Source: an uncultured bacterium
GTDB taxonomy: Bacteria; Planctomycetota; UBA1135; GCA-002686595
Reading direction: 5' to 3'
DNA length: 61,677 nucleotides
Assembly (NCBI GenBank): GCA_937896235.1
Contig: CALBMX010000094.1
Span: 1 to 61,677 of the forward strand
Shown here: piece by piece, positions 17,843 through 26,524 of the stretch
Layout: the number at the start of each line of letters is the position of its first letter
Position numbering within the stretch: the stretch's first letter is position 1
Notes under the pieces: generated by a model
Told to the model about the DNA's origin: nothing
What the model saw: only the letters and a program-made list of their open reading frames with translations
The model's database searches: none
Translations under genes and position numbers: made by a program

Positions 17843-17876
17843 GGGACTGTCGGGCGCCTGCCCGATCTTGGGTCCC
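17843..17876 (-). terminator. Hairpin downstream of the lipoprotein gene
   Basis: The inner stem CGGGC (17851-17855) pairs with GCCCG (17860-17864) across GCCT, and GGGA (17843-17846) can pair with TCCC (17873-17876). It lies just past the lipoprotein stop at 17882. No T-run follows on the minus strand, so it would be a weak or Rho-assisted terminator. Confidence 0.3.
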
Positions 17877-17881
17877 CAAGC

Positions 17882-18391
17882 CTAGCGGGACTCTTCTACG
17901 AAATCGATCTCGTAGCTGTAGTTGCCGGTAGCATTTGGAAAGGCTTGAAAGGCCACTGTTCCCGACGAGTTCCCGTTGTAGTGGTGGATGAGAAACTCAA
18001 TTGCTGGGCTCGCACCGGCAACGAAGGGCTCCATATGCGTCAAGGTCTCGTCGGATTCAATCAAGAAGCCCGATCCGTAAATGTCTAAACACATCCCTGC
18101 AAACAAACCTTCAGCTAGCGCTTCTAGGTCAGCGGGGTCGCAATCGAATCGTCCACTCCAGGATTCGTCCGTCGTCCACCCTGAAGCTCCACCAGATCGG
18201 TACGAAGGTCCCCCGCTTGTTCCCGTCCAATTGCACTCCATCGGGGAACTCTCCTGCAAAACACTTGTCAAGCTCGGGCTAACGATGCTTGCGTAAGTGC
18301 TGGAGCTGCTGCCGAAACGGGCGGTGCAGCCGCCGAGGAAGAGGCCACCAAGAAGCAGGCCGGACGCGATCGCGAAGTGGTGTTTTTCCAT
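17882..18391 (-). CDS. Small lipoprotein of unknown function
   Basis: The 169-residue protein has a lipoprotein signal with lipobox FLGGC at about residues 18-22, then a Ser-rich stretch and a compact domain with two further cysteines (MECNW, RFDCD) and MCLDIYG. I do not recognise the domain. The gene begins 5 bp after the transketolase stop, so the two are probably co-transcribed. Confidence 0.75.
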   Translation of the reverse strand: MEKHHFAIASGLLLGGLFLGGCTARFGSSSSTYASIVSPSLTSVLQESSPMECNWTGTSGGPSYRSGGASGWTTDESWSGRFDCDPADLEALAEGLFAGMCLDIYGSGFLIESDETLTHMEPFVAGASPAIEFLIHHYNGNSSGTVAFQAFPNATGNYSYEIDFVEESR

Positions 18392-18396
18392 ACGGA

Positions 18397-20733
18397 TTAG
18401 ATACGGGCTTCGGCTAGGCGTATTTCGCGGTCACTGGAGAAGCGGCAGATACCCTCCCACAAGCTCTCGGGGTCAATGCGCGCCTCGCGCTTGATCTCGT
18501 CCATGCTGCCGCCCGTGCGCCAGCGGTTGTCCCAGTCCGAGCTCATGGCGTACCTCTCGGCGACCTTATTCGGCAGCCAGTCGTGCATCAAGCGGCGCGC
18601 GCCGTTTGTGATCACGGTCGAGTCGAGCCAGTCCTCGCGACTGAGGACCTGATCGCGATAGTCCTGATCCTGAAGTTGGAAGAGCTCCCAGGAGCCAGCC
18701 ATAACGATCTTAACGTTCGGGCCTTCACCGGCGAGGAAGCGCGGCAACATTTGGAAGACCGAGTCCGTGGTGCTAGTGCCCTGGACGAGGATTGTGCCCT
18801 CTTTGGGACGCGCTGGGTCGAAGTCCCGGATCACATAGGCACCGCGTGCGGCCATTTTATAGGAGGGAACGCCGAGCGCTTCGCGATCGGGAGTTGTGAT
18901 GTTGGGGCGCGTCAAGTGAAGCGCGATAATGTGCTGGGGGCACTGCAGGGCTGCGGCCAACATCGGGGCGACCTCGTTGTGCTCCCAAGGATGCAGGTTG
19001 AGAACCTGGCCCTCCGGGAACAACTGGGTGACCCCCGGCGAGAAGATGCCGAAGTGTGTGCGGCTGTCCTCTGCCGTCTCCGGGCCGGAGTGCCCGACGA
19101 CCCAAATCGTCTTGCCAACCTCGAGCTCGCAATCTTGCGCGAGCTGGCTGAACAACCGCACCATCCCGTACTTCAGGTACGAGAAGGATCCATAGGTGGA
19201 GTAAGTGGTCCAGTAGCCGAGGAACTCCTCCTCGGGGTGTTCTGCGAAGTTGACCGTGGCCATCCCCACGCCAAGGCCGGCGTTGGTGAATTCTGTGATC
19301 TGCTGCGGCAGCAAGCAGCCGCCGGGGTTCGAGTTGCGCTCGTACCAACCAAATCCTTTGGAGTCGCCGTAGTCCTTTGAGAAACCGCTGATGGAGGTCG
19401 AGTCGGCGAGGTCTGCCGAAGAGGCGATTACAAGGGGACGCCCCATCTCCTTGCGCGCCTGGGCATTAATCCAAGAGCCAAACTTCGAGAAGCCGGCGCG
19501 GTTCGGCGCGCTGCCGCCCGCGGGAACAAACAGGTCGTCCGGAAGCGTGTCCACGTTCAACCATGAGGTGTCCGCGGCGAGGTTTTTCCCCTTGCCCAGG
19601 TTATAGGTCGCGGGGGGAGTCGTGACGTCGGCGCCCAGCTCGACAAGGGTGTCCGTGATGTACTCGATCAGGGCGACATTTCCGCGTAGAGTGCCGAGAA
19701 CGGCCTCCATCCAGACTTCTGTCTGCTTGCGGCAACCATCCTCGCCGAGATCGGTCGTGTCCCCTGCGCCTACGAACTCGACACCGTACTTTGTGGTGTA
19801 GTCCTGGCGGCACCTCCAAAATAGCTCCGAGTTGCGCTTGTGGGCTGCACCGTGGCTAGGCGCGTCGTACTTGTAATAGCCGCGACCCTTTTGAGTCTTG
19901 AACCAGACCATTCCCGGGCGCTTGTCCGTCTCTTCGGCGTGCACGATCTCGAGCATCGCCTTCGTGATCTGCGCATAGTCCGTACCATCTTCGGCACCTG
20001 CCACGCGCCATCCGTAGGGCTCGAACCACTCTTTGGGCGAGCCGGCCATCACCTCGGAATTAGCGAAACCGTCGATACCGTGATCGTTCCAGTCGAACAG
20101 GTAGATCAGGTTGTCGAGGCCAAGCCCGAATGCCGAGTTCTTCACCTCGTGGTGGCAACCTGCGGAGTGCCCACCCTCGCCCTCGACAGCAAAGACCTTG
20201 ACGTTGCCCGCGCCAGCGTGCTTTAGGGCCATGGCCTCACCAAGCGCCGCTGGCGCTCCGTGACCTGAAGGCCCAGTGTTGAACTTGAGGAACAGGCTCT
20301 TGCCCTCCATCTCGGCGTGACCCGCGAGTCCACCGTTATGGCGAAGCGTCAACAGGTCCTGCCAGACGAGCACCCGGTTGGGGTCGTCGGAGAGCTTGAA
20401 ACGCTCGTCGCCGGTGGCTTCGTACCGCAGACGCATGGCCTCGTTATAGATCGCCAAGGTGCAGTAGACCACAGGAACGGCGTGCCCAGCGACAAGGACG
20501 AAACGGTCGCCAAAGGCAGCCTCGGGCCGCTTGATATCCCAGCGCATGCCTGCGCCAAGGGTGTTTGCGACCATCATCGGCACCTTGGAACGGGACCCTC
20601 CCGGGTGCCCACTTTGACGCATATTGAGGGTCAAATCGAGCATTTGGTCGATCATGTCTCCGACAATTTCCCAGTGGTGGAAGTTCTTGGCGAGGGACTC
20701 GTACGAAGGCTTAGAAGGGGTCTGCATGTCCAA
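18397..20733 (-). CDS. tkt: Transketolase, atypical
   Basis: Transketolase moves two-carbon units between sugar phosphates and links pentose phosphates to glycolysis. The 778-residue protein is longer than the usual 650-670. The thiamine-diphosphate motif has GEG in place of GDG, followed after 28 residues by the expected Asn (FDWNDHG), so the metal-binding Asp is replaced by Glu. GHPGGSRSK near residue 42, SADLADS and the catalytic-Glu segment FAEHPEEEF are present. An ATG six bases further in is also possible as the start. It would use the pentose 5-phosphates made by the deo genes in this window. Confidence 0.85.
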   Translation of the reverse strand: MDMQTPSKPSYESLAKNFHHWEIVGDMIDQMLDLTLNMRQSGHPGGSRSKVPMMVANTLGAGMRWDIKRPEAAFGDRFVLVAGHAVPVVYCTLAIYNEAMRLRYEATGDERFKLSDDPNRVLVWQDLLTLRHNGGLAGHAEMEGKSLFLKFNTGPSGHGAPAALGEAMALKHAGAGNVKVFAVEGEGGHSAGCHHEVKNSAFGLGLDNLIYLFDWNDHGIDGFANSEVMAGSPKEWFEPYGWRVAGAEDGTDYAQITKAMLEIVHAEETDKRPGMVWFKTQKGRGYYKYDAPSHGAAHKRNSELFWRCRQDYTTKYGVEFVGAGDTTDLGEDGCRKQTEVWMEAVLGTLRGNVALIEYITDTLVELGADVTTPPATYNLGKGKNLAADTSWLNVDTLPDDLFVPAGGSAPNRAGFSKFGSWINAQARKEMGRPLVIASSADLADSTSISGFSKDYGDSKGFGWYERNSNPGGCLLPQQITEFTNAGLGVGMATVNFAEHPEEEFLGYWTTYSTYGSFSYLKYGMVRLFSQLAQDCELEVGKTIWVVGHSGPETAEDSRTHFGIFSPGVTQLFPEGQVLNLHPWEHNEVAPMLAAALQCPQHIIALHLTRPNITTPDREALGVPSYKMAARGAYVIRDFDPARPKEGTILVQGTSTTDSVFQMLPRFLAGEGPNVKIVMAGSWELFQLQDQDYRDQVLSREDWLDSTVITNGARRLMHDWLPNKVAERYAMSSDWDNRWRTGGSMDEIKREARIDPESLWEGICRFSSDREIRLAEARI

Positions 20734-20847
20734 AACCGGTGTCAGTATCCGGGGGGGGCTTATCTAAAGGGGAGGCAAGGGGCTTGAATTGGCGCACATG
20801 ATAACCGAATTGGCAGCGCGCCGCGCCCGGTCGATTGTCGCATACCC

Positions 20848-20873
20848 GACCTCTCTTGGTTTTGGGAGAGGTC
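20848..20873. other. Stem-loop between the peptidase and transketolase genes
   Basis: GACCTCTC (20848-20855) pairs perfectly with GAGAGGTC (20866-20873) across a 10-base loop. It is 30 bp past the stop of the peptidase gene and 115 bp upstream of the transketolase start. On the minus strand no T-run follows. It could act as a weak terminator or as a leader structure of the transketolase mRNA. Confidence 0.4.
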
Positions 20874-20902
20874 CTGGCCCAGGGGCCCCCGGTCGGTCCA
20901 CG

Positions 20903-22114
20903 TCACTCTTGCCAGTAGCGCGCAAGGACCGTGAAGGCCTCGGCGATCTCCTCGCTACCCAACAAACCTTGGTATCCAGCTAGCAGCTGTCGGGCCGCCG
21001 CCCGTTCGAGGGGGTCCGTAAATGGCTCCTCGCGCAGAATCTTGAGGGGTAGGCGCAGCCCATTCCAGCGGCCCATACCGGCGAAGCGGCCCTCGCCAGC
21101 GCTTGCAAGGATGTTGATCGTGAGGGTGGCTTTGGCGGCCATGTCCTTCTCCTTGCGCAAAGCCGAGGAGAGCAGCTGAAGTGTCACGGGATCACCGATA
21201 CGCCAGGTCCCACGGGCGGCAGCTTGCCGCGCCTCGGGCCTCTCGTCGTCTAGGCGCGCCTTAATCCACAGACGGACCATACTCTCGTCGACACTGCGAT
21301 TGATGCGCATCCGGGCGTCCTCGGGGTTGGCCTCCATGCGCGCGAGCCAAGTCCTCCACGAGCCCTCGGGGTCCTCGCGGTAGAGGTCAAACACCAAGGC
21401 CCAGCCCACAAAATGGACCATCAGGTTGTCTTCGACACTGTGGCTATCGGAGACGCGGATTGCGAGTAGGGCCTCTAGCTCACCGTCTTCGATAGTCTGT
21501 TCGCGCAGGACCGAGAGCGGCCAGGCGCATAGCCCGTCGCGAACCCAGGTGGCGAGCCCGCCGTCGCGGCTCTCGGCGAGGACACCGTCTGCGACGACCT
21601 GGGCAAGGCCCTCTTCGAACCAGAGCGGCAGCGTATCGCGAGGCCCGTACATCTCCGCGAGGCGCGCGTGGATAAGCTCGTGCACGGCGGCGCCGGGGGT
21701 TGCCTCTCCCAAAAAGACCCCGCCAGGGCCTAAGCCGCCGGAGCGCACGTGGAAGGCGCGGACCCGCGCTGTACCGACATTGGGGAGATCTTCGATCAGG
21801 CCTGCATCCTCGCCTTCGGCCATGCGGCCGCGGTTTCCCGAGGACAGCTCCACGCCCCCATCCCAAGCGTGGACCCTAACGGAGCCCTCAAAGGGTCCAA
21901 GTACCGCTTCGACCGCGGTAACAGCCGGATCCAGCATCGATTCGAAACTTCCGACGTCAACATTTCCACCGGGCTTGACGTAGAGAGTCCAGTCTTCACT
22001 GCTAGCGGCGACCACCCAAGAGGAGCAGGAGCTCAGGGCGAACCCCAAAAGGCATACGCCTAGGGCTCCCCCCAGGCGCACTCGATTCCAGGCTGATCTC
22101 ACGGCTCGCTCCAT
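20903..22114 (-). CDS. Lipoprotein gluzincin metallopeptidase (peptidase MA-like)
   Basis: The 403-residue protein has a lipobox ending at C30 (ALSSC). HELIH at residues 145-149 gives two zinc ligands and the catalytic Glu, and WFEEGLA at 166-171 gives the third ligand, the arrangement of DUF1570/peptidase-MA proteins. The C-terminal part is helical. The ATG at 22114 was chosen because it starts the signal peptide; the frame opens 15 codons earlier. It is divergent from the cytochrome-like gene with a 98-bp gap. Probably a peptidase tethered outside the cytoplasmic membrane; substrate unknown. Confidence 0.8.
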   Translation of the reverse strand: MERAVRSAWNRVRLGGALGVCLLGFALSSCSSWVVAASSEDWTLYVKPGGNVDVGSFESMLDPAVTAVEAVLGPFEGSVRVHAWDGGVELSSGNRGRMAEGEDAGLIEDLPNVGTARVRAFHVRSGGLGPGGVFLGEATPGAAVHELIHARLAEMYGPRDTLPLWFEEGLAQVVADGVLAESRDGGLATWVRDGLCAWPLSVLREQTIEDGELEALLAIRVSDSHSVEDNLMVHFVGWALVFDLYREDPEGSWRTWLARMEANPEDARMRINRSVDESMVRLWIKARLDDERPEARQAAARGTWRIGDPVTLQLLSSALRKEKDMAAKATLTINILASAGEGRFAGMGRWNGLRLPLKILREEPFTDPLERAAARQLLAGYQGLLGSEEIAEAFTVLARYWQE

Positions 22115-22212
22115 CAGGAGATACCATAGGTAACCTGCGTCCAGTCCGCACCTGCCCATTTGTCACGATAGTTGACCCGTATTCAATCGGAACACAGCGC
22201 TCTCCCCAAGTC

Positions 22213-22650
22213 ATGCACTCCACCTTCCCCGTCAGAATCGCCGTCCTAAGTGTCGCCGTAGCCCTTGTGGCCTGCGGCAAGGAGCCCGAAGTGGAGCCCC
22301 TTGAGGACGGAATCCCGTCCCCATTGCGGGTAGTCATGTTAGAGATTGATCAAATGCACTGGAAAATCGAGCCGGTGGTTCGCCTTCCCGAGCAGTTTCA
22401 GGCGGTCGGCTCTTGGGCAAGTTCGATTCAGAAGCTCTCCATGGACCCCGCCTGGATGGAGTACACGTCCTCTGACTCTTTCTTGGGGGATCAGCCCCTA
22501 TTTGAGTCTCATCGCGCCAACCTGATCGCCGGCTCGACGGAGCTCGCAAAAGGTGCAGCGGCGAACGACGTCGACCAAATGCGTGCTGGCTTTATTCGCA
22601 TGGAGCAATCCTGCATCGCCTGCCACAAGCGCTACCAACCGAACATCTAA
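22213..22650 (+). CDS. Cytochrome c-like lipoprotein (C-terminal haem site)
   Basis: The 145-residue protein has a lipobox with C21 (ALVAC) and one haem-attachment motif, CIACH, at residues 134-138 near the C-terminus. A C-terminal CxxCH after a mostly helical body is the layout of class II (cytochrome c'-like) proteins. It would be exported and attached to a membrane. The deoB gene follows after 11 bp, so it may be co-transcribed with nucleoside salvage, although no redox step of that pathway calls for it. Confidence 0.8.
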   Translation: MHSTFPVRIAVLSVAVALVACGKEPEVEPLEDGIPSPLRVVMLEIDQMHWKIEPVVRLPEQFQAVGSWASSIQKLSMDPAWMEYTSSDSFLGDQPLFESHRANLIAGSTELAKGAAANDVDQMRAGFIRMEQSCIACHKRYQPNI

Positions 22651-22661
22651 CGACCCGTCCC

Positions 22662-23861
22662 ATGACACGAGTATTTGTCATCGTGCTCGACTCCCTCGGG
22701 GTCGGTGCTCTTCCCGACGCCGCCGCATTTGGTGACGTTGGCGCACACACCCTTGACCACATCGCCGCGGGAATGGGTGCGGAGTTTTCGATCCCCCGGC
22801 TGGTCGAGTTAGGCCTCGGTCATATCCCTGGCGTCACTGAAATCCAGCGGACTCCAAATCCCAGGGCCGCAACAGGCCGCTGCGTAGAGACCTCACCAGG
22901 TAAAGACACATCCACCGGCCATTGGGAGATGATGGCTTGCGGGCTGGACCAGGGATTCCCAGTCTACGCAAACGGGTTTCCACCCGAGATCATCGACGAG
23001 TTCGTGCGGCGCTGCGACCTGCCCGGCGTGCTCTGCAATGGGGCCGCATCGGGAACGGAGGTCATTGAGCGCTTTGGCGAGGAGCACATCGCGACCGGCA
23101 AGCCGATTGTCTACACCAGTGCAGACAGTGTGTTTCAAGTGGCCGCCCACGAGGCGCACTACGGTCTCGAACGGCTCCTAGAACACTGCCGGATTGCGCG
23201 CGACATTTTTGATCCCCTCGGACTCGGCCGCATCATCGCGCGCCCCTTTGTCGGAGAGTTGGGGTCCTATAAGCGCACTTACAATCGCCGCGATTTTTCG
23301 CTACTTCCACCACACGAGACCAGCCTAGACCGCCTCAAGGGGGCTGGCGTCGAAGTCGTCGGGGTCGGAAAAATTGAAGACATTTTTGCAGGCCTCGGCG
23401 TGACGCAGTCCGTGCACACCGAAGGCAATCGCGATGGGATGCAGCACACGATTCGGCTAGCGCGTGAACTGGACTCCGGCTTCGTATTTGTGAACCTTGT
23501 CGACTTTGACATGCTCTTCGGACACCGCCGAGATGTCGCAGGTTATGGCCGTGCGCTTGAGGAGTTCGACGTGGACTTGTGCGCTCTAGAAAAGGAGCTG
23601 CGCGATGGAGACCTCGTCATTCTGACCGCGGATCACGGCAATGACCCGGCACACCCAGTCGGCACCGACCATACGCGGGAGTACATTCCCGTCCTCGCAT
23701 GGCATCACGGCCAAAGTGGCGCGGCGGGGGTTGATTTGGGCACTAGGAGGACATTCGCTGACATTGGCGCCACCGTAGAAGAGGCTTTTGGTTTGACTGC
23801 ATCGGAAGGAACCTCGTTCTTGAGCGCACTCTGTGGAAAATTGGATTCGGTGAACTCGTGA
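22662..23861 (+). CDS. deoB: Phosphopentomutase
   Basis: DeoB converts ribose 1-phosphate and 2-deoxyribose 1-phosphate to the 5-phosphates. The 399-residue protein shows the alkaline-phosphatase-fold metal sites of the family: VLDSLGVGALPDA at the N-terminus, the phosphorylated-Thr region GKDTSTGHWE around residue 86, and TADHGNDPA near 322. Length matches the family. The TGA stop shares its A with the next ATG, which indicates translational coupling with the phosphorylase gene. Confidence 0.96.
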   Translation: MTRVFVIVLDSLGVGALPDAAAFGDVGAHTLDHIAAGMGAEFSIPRLVELGLGHIPGVTEIQRTPNPRAATGRCVETSPGKDTSTGHWEMMACGLDQGFPVYANGFPPEIIDEFVRRCDLPGVLCNGAASGTEVIERFGEEHIATGKPIVYTSADSVFQVAAHEAHYGLERLLEHCRIARDIFDPLGLGRIIARPFVGELGSYKRTYNRRDFSLLPPHETSLDRLKGAGVEVVGVGKIEDIFAGLGVTQSVHTEGNRDGMQHTIRLARELDSGFVFVNLVDFDMLFGHRRDVAGYGRALEEFDVDLCALEKELRDGDLVILTADHGNDPAHPVGTDHTREYIPVLAWHHGQSGAAGVDLGTRRTFADIGATVEEAFGLTASEGTSFLSALCGKLDSVNS

Positions 23862-25156
23862 TGACTGCAAGGGAAGTCCTGCAGGTGAAGCGCGACGGTG
23901 GCGTTCTAACGAAAGCTGCGATCGATTCGTTTCTCACGGGTTATGTTGCCGGCGAAATCCCGGACTACCAAGCCTCGGCATTGTTGATGGCGATATTCAT
24001 TCATGGAATGGAAGATCGCGAGCTGGCGCACTGGACAATGGGCATGTTGAATTCGGGAGAGCGTTTTGACTTTTCCGACATCGAAGGCCCTAAAGTAGAC
24101 AAGCACTCGACCGGTGGAATTGGCGACAAGGTTTCCATCCCACTTGCGCCGGCCGTAGCAGTGTGCGGCGCCTACGTCCCTATGATTAGTGGTCGAGGAC
24201 TTGGCCACACCGGGGGGACGCTCGACAAGTTGGAGTCGATTCCCGGATTCCGAACCGCACTGGAACCCGACGAGTTTCGACGCGTGCTTAAGGCCACGGG
24301 TTTGGCGCTGGGCGGACAGACAAGCACCTTGGTGCCCGCCGATCGCAAGCTCTACGCGCTGCGCGACGTGACGGGATTAATCGAGTCGATCCCGCTGATC
24401 ACGAGCTCGATTCTCTCGAAGAAGTTGGCAGAGGGGATTTCGTCCCTTGTGCTCGATGTGAAGTTTGGCTCGGGCGCATTCCTCACGGACCCTATTCGGG
24501 GTGCAGCTTTGGCGAAGGCGATGGGGACGATTGCAAGAGAGTGTGGGGTTGAAGCTACCGTCTTCCAAACCAACATGGAGCGCCCTCTTGGCTTGACCGC
24601 CGGAAACGGAATCGAGATCGTCGAGTGCATCGACTGTTTGCAAGGAAAGGGTCCCGCCGATTTGCGAGAGCTTGTCGTCTTACAAGGAGGCGAAATGCTT
24701 CGCCTCGCAGGCTTGGCGGCGAGCCTTGAAGTCGGCGCATCTAAAATTGCGCGCAGCTTGGACGACGGCTCGGCTTTCGAGCGCTTTCAGAAGCTCACCG
24801 AACTCCAGGGTGGTGACCCCAGGGCACTCGTCGGCGCTAAAGGTGTCCCGGTTAGTGGTGAGATCGAGGTCTTGAAAAGTCCGGGCTCGGGATTCTTTGC
24901 CTGGAGAGATCTGCGGAATGTCGGCCAGGCGGTGGGAGCGCTTGGCGGAGGTCGCATGAAAGTCGACGATAAGATCGACCCCTCCGTAGGTCTTCGTTTT
25001 CTTGCGATTGAGGGCGATGCCATCGAGATGGGGCAACCCGTGCTCCAGATTCACCACCGCGCAGGCCGCGGTCTCGAGCGAGCAAAAGAGCTTCTTTTGC
25101 GAGGCCTTGTGATTTCCGAAGAGCGTCCGAGTGTTCAACCACTCGTTCTAGATTAG
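23861..25156 (+). CDS. deoA: Pyrimidine nucleoside (thymidine) phosphorylase
   Basis: The enzyme splits pyrimidine nucleosides with phosphate to base and (deoxy)ribose 1-phosphate, the substrate of DeoB. The 431-residue protein has the phosphate-binding KHSTGGIGDKVS near residue 84, SGRGLGHTGGTLDKLES near 114 and the C-terminal domain with RRAGRGLERA-like H-H-R-A-G residues. Residue-level choice between thymidine-specific DeoA and broader Pdp is not possible by eye. The ATG at 23861 overlaps the deoB stop; a GTG at 23858 is an alternative. Confidence 0.93.
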   Translation: MTAREVLQVKRDGGVLTKAAIDSFLTGYVAGEIPDYQASALLMAIFIHGMEDRELAHWTMGMLNSGERFDFSDIEGPKVDKHSTGGIGDKVSIPLAPAVAVCGAYVPMISGRGLGHTGGTLDKLESIPGFRTALEPDEFRRVLKATGLALGGQTSTLVPADRKLYALRDVTGLIESIPLITSSILSKKLAEGISSLVLDVKFGSGAFLTDPIRGAALAKAMGTIARECGVEATVFQTNMERPLGLTAGNGIEIVECIDCLQGKGPADLRELVVLQGGEMLRLAGLAASLEVGASKIARSLDDGSAFERFQKLTELQGGDPRALVGAKGVPVSGEIEVLKSPGSGFFAWRDLRNVGQAVGALGGGRMKVDDKIDPSVGLRFLAIEGDAIEMGQPVLQIHHRAGRGLERAKELLLRGLVISEERPSVQPLVLD

Positions 25157-25213
25157 CGTCTCCAGGCACTCCGAGCCTGTTGCCTCAAGCTTCGTTTGCG
25201 TAGGATCTCCGGA

Positions 25214-26524
25214 ATGGAGATCTTCGAAAAATTGATGCGTGGTTCCTTGGGGCTTGCGTTCTTCTGCGCAGTCGCTTGGATTCTATCGAGTGACAAAAAG
25301 CGCTTCCCCTGGCGCTTGGTGTTTGTGGGTCTCGGGATGCAGTTCGCTCTTGCCGGCGTCATTCTTGGAACGGGCCCCGGGCGTGATTTCTTCCAGTCAC
25401 TCGCGACGTTTTTCAGTGAGCTCGTGACGCGTGCATCTGCCGGTCCCGCCATGGTGTTTGGGCCACTCGCAGGTGGTGGAGACCTGGGGTTTGTCTTCGC
25501 TTTCGCCGGCACGGGTTTGCCGGTGATTATCTTTTTCTCTGCACTGATGGCGATTCTCTATCACATCGGAATCATGCAGGTGATGATTTATTATCTCGCA
25601 CGGATCATGTCGAAGTTGCTGAAGGTCTCCGGGGCGGAGTCCATGGCCATGGCCGCGAATATTTTTGTTGGGCAGACCGAGGCGCCCCTCGTGGTCAAAC
25701 CCTACATCAGCGGCATGACGAAGTCAGAGTTGAACTCATTGATGACAGGCGGTTTCGCGACGATCGCGGGCTCGGTGCTGGCTGTCTACTTGTCGGTTCT
25801 TGGCCCGGAGATTGGTCCTCACCTGCTGACGGCATCGGTGATGAGTGCTCCGGCCGCCTTTCTGATTGCGAAGATCATGGTGCCGGAAACCGAGATCGCG
25901 TCCACGGGCGGAAAACTCGAGCTAAAGGTCGAGCGTAGTGCCAGCAACCTTCTTGAGGCAGCGGCAAACGGTACATCGGACGGCTTGAAGCTGTGGTTGA
26001 ATGTGATCGCTATGTTGGTTGCGTTTGTCGCGCTGGTCTCCCTTGTGAACTGGCCCCTTGAGGCGATGAGTGACCCGGGAGACCCCGTCACCATTGGAAG
26101 TATATTCGGCAAAGTCTTCGCGCCGGTTGCGTGGCTGATGGGTGTCGAGTCCTGGCATGATTGCGAGCTCTTCGGTTCCCTTCTCGGAATCAAAGTTGCC
26201 GTCAATGAGTTCGTCGCGATGGGTGATCTGTCGGGCATGGCAGCCGCCGTTAGCGGGAGTGCGGTTGAAAACGTCGACGGCATCTTCAACAACAAGCGCT
26301 CCTCGGTGATGGCGGCCTACGCACTTTGCGGGTTCGCTAACTTCGCCTCGATCGGAATTCAGATTGGCGGTTTGGCGTCCCTGGCGCCCGAGCGCAAGAC
26401 GGACCTCGCCAGGCTCGCGCTGAAGGCCATGATCGGAGGCGCGTTCGCGTCTTGGATGACGGCGACAGTAGCCGGGATCTTCATCAGCTCCGACGGTCAG
26501 AACATCTTGGCGGGGCTCTTCTAA
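25214..26524 (+). CDS. nupC: Concentrative nucleoside transporter (NupC/CNT family)
   Basis: CNT proteins import nucleosides with protons or sodium ions across the cytoplasmic membrane. The 436-residue protein has many membrane segments and the family signatures VGQTEAPLVVKPY near residue 153 and the downstream MTGGFATIAGSVLAVY, plus KVAVNEFVA and CGFANFASIGIQIGG. The ATG at 25214 is preferred over an in-frame TTG at 25196. The gene sits between the two nucleoside phosphorylases, and its TAA stop overlaps the next ATG (TAATG). Confidence 0.94.
   Translation: MEIFEKLMRGSLGLAFFCAVAWILSSDKKRFPWRLVFVGLGMQFALAGVILGTGPGRDFFQSLATFFSELVTRASAGPAMVFGPLAGGGDLGFVFAFAGTGLPVIIFFSALMAILYHIGIMQVMIYYLARIMSKLLKVSGAESMAMAANIFVGQTEAPLVVKPYISGMTKSELNSLMTGGFATIAGSVLAVYLSVLGPEIGPHLLTASVMSAPAAFLIAKIMVPETEIASTGGKLELKVERSASNLLEAAANGTSDGLKLWLNVIAMLVAFVALVSLVNWPLEAMSDPGDPVTIGSIFGKVFAPVAWLMGVESWHDCELFGSLLGIKVAVNEFVAMGDLSGMAAAVSGSAVENVDGIFNNKRSSVMAAYALCGFANFASIGIQIGGLASLAPERKTDLARLALKAMIGGAFASWMTATVAGIFISSDGQNILAGLF

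Noticed and set aside
17669..18088. 139-codon plus-strand frame
   Set aside because: It is antisense to the lipoprotein gene for half its length and shows no protein-like composition.
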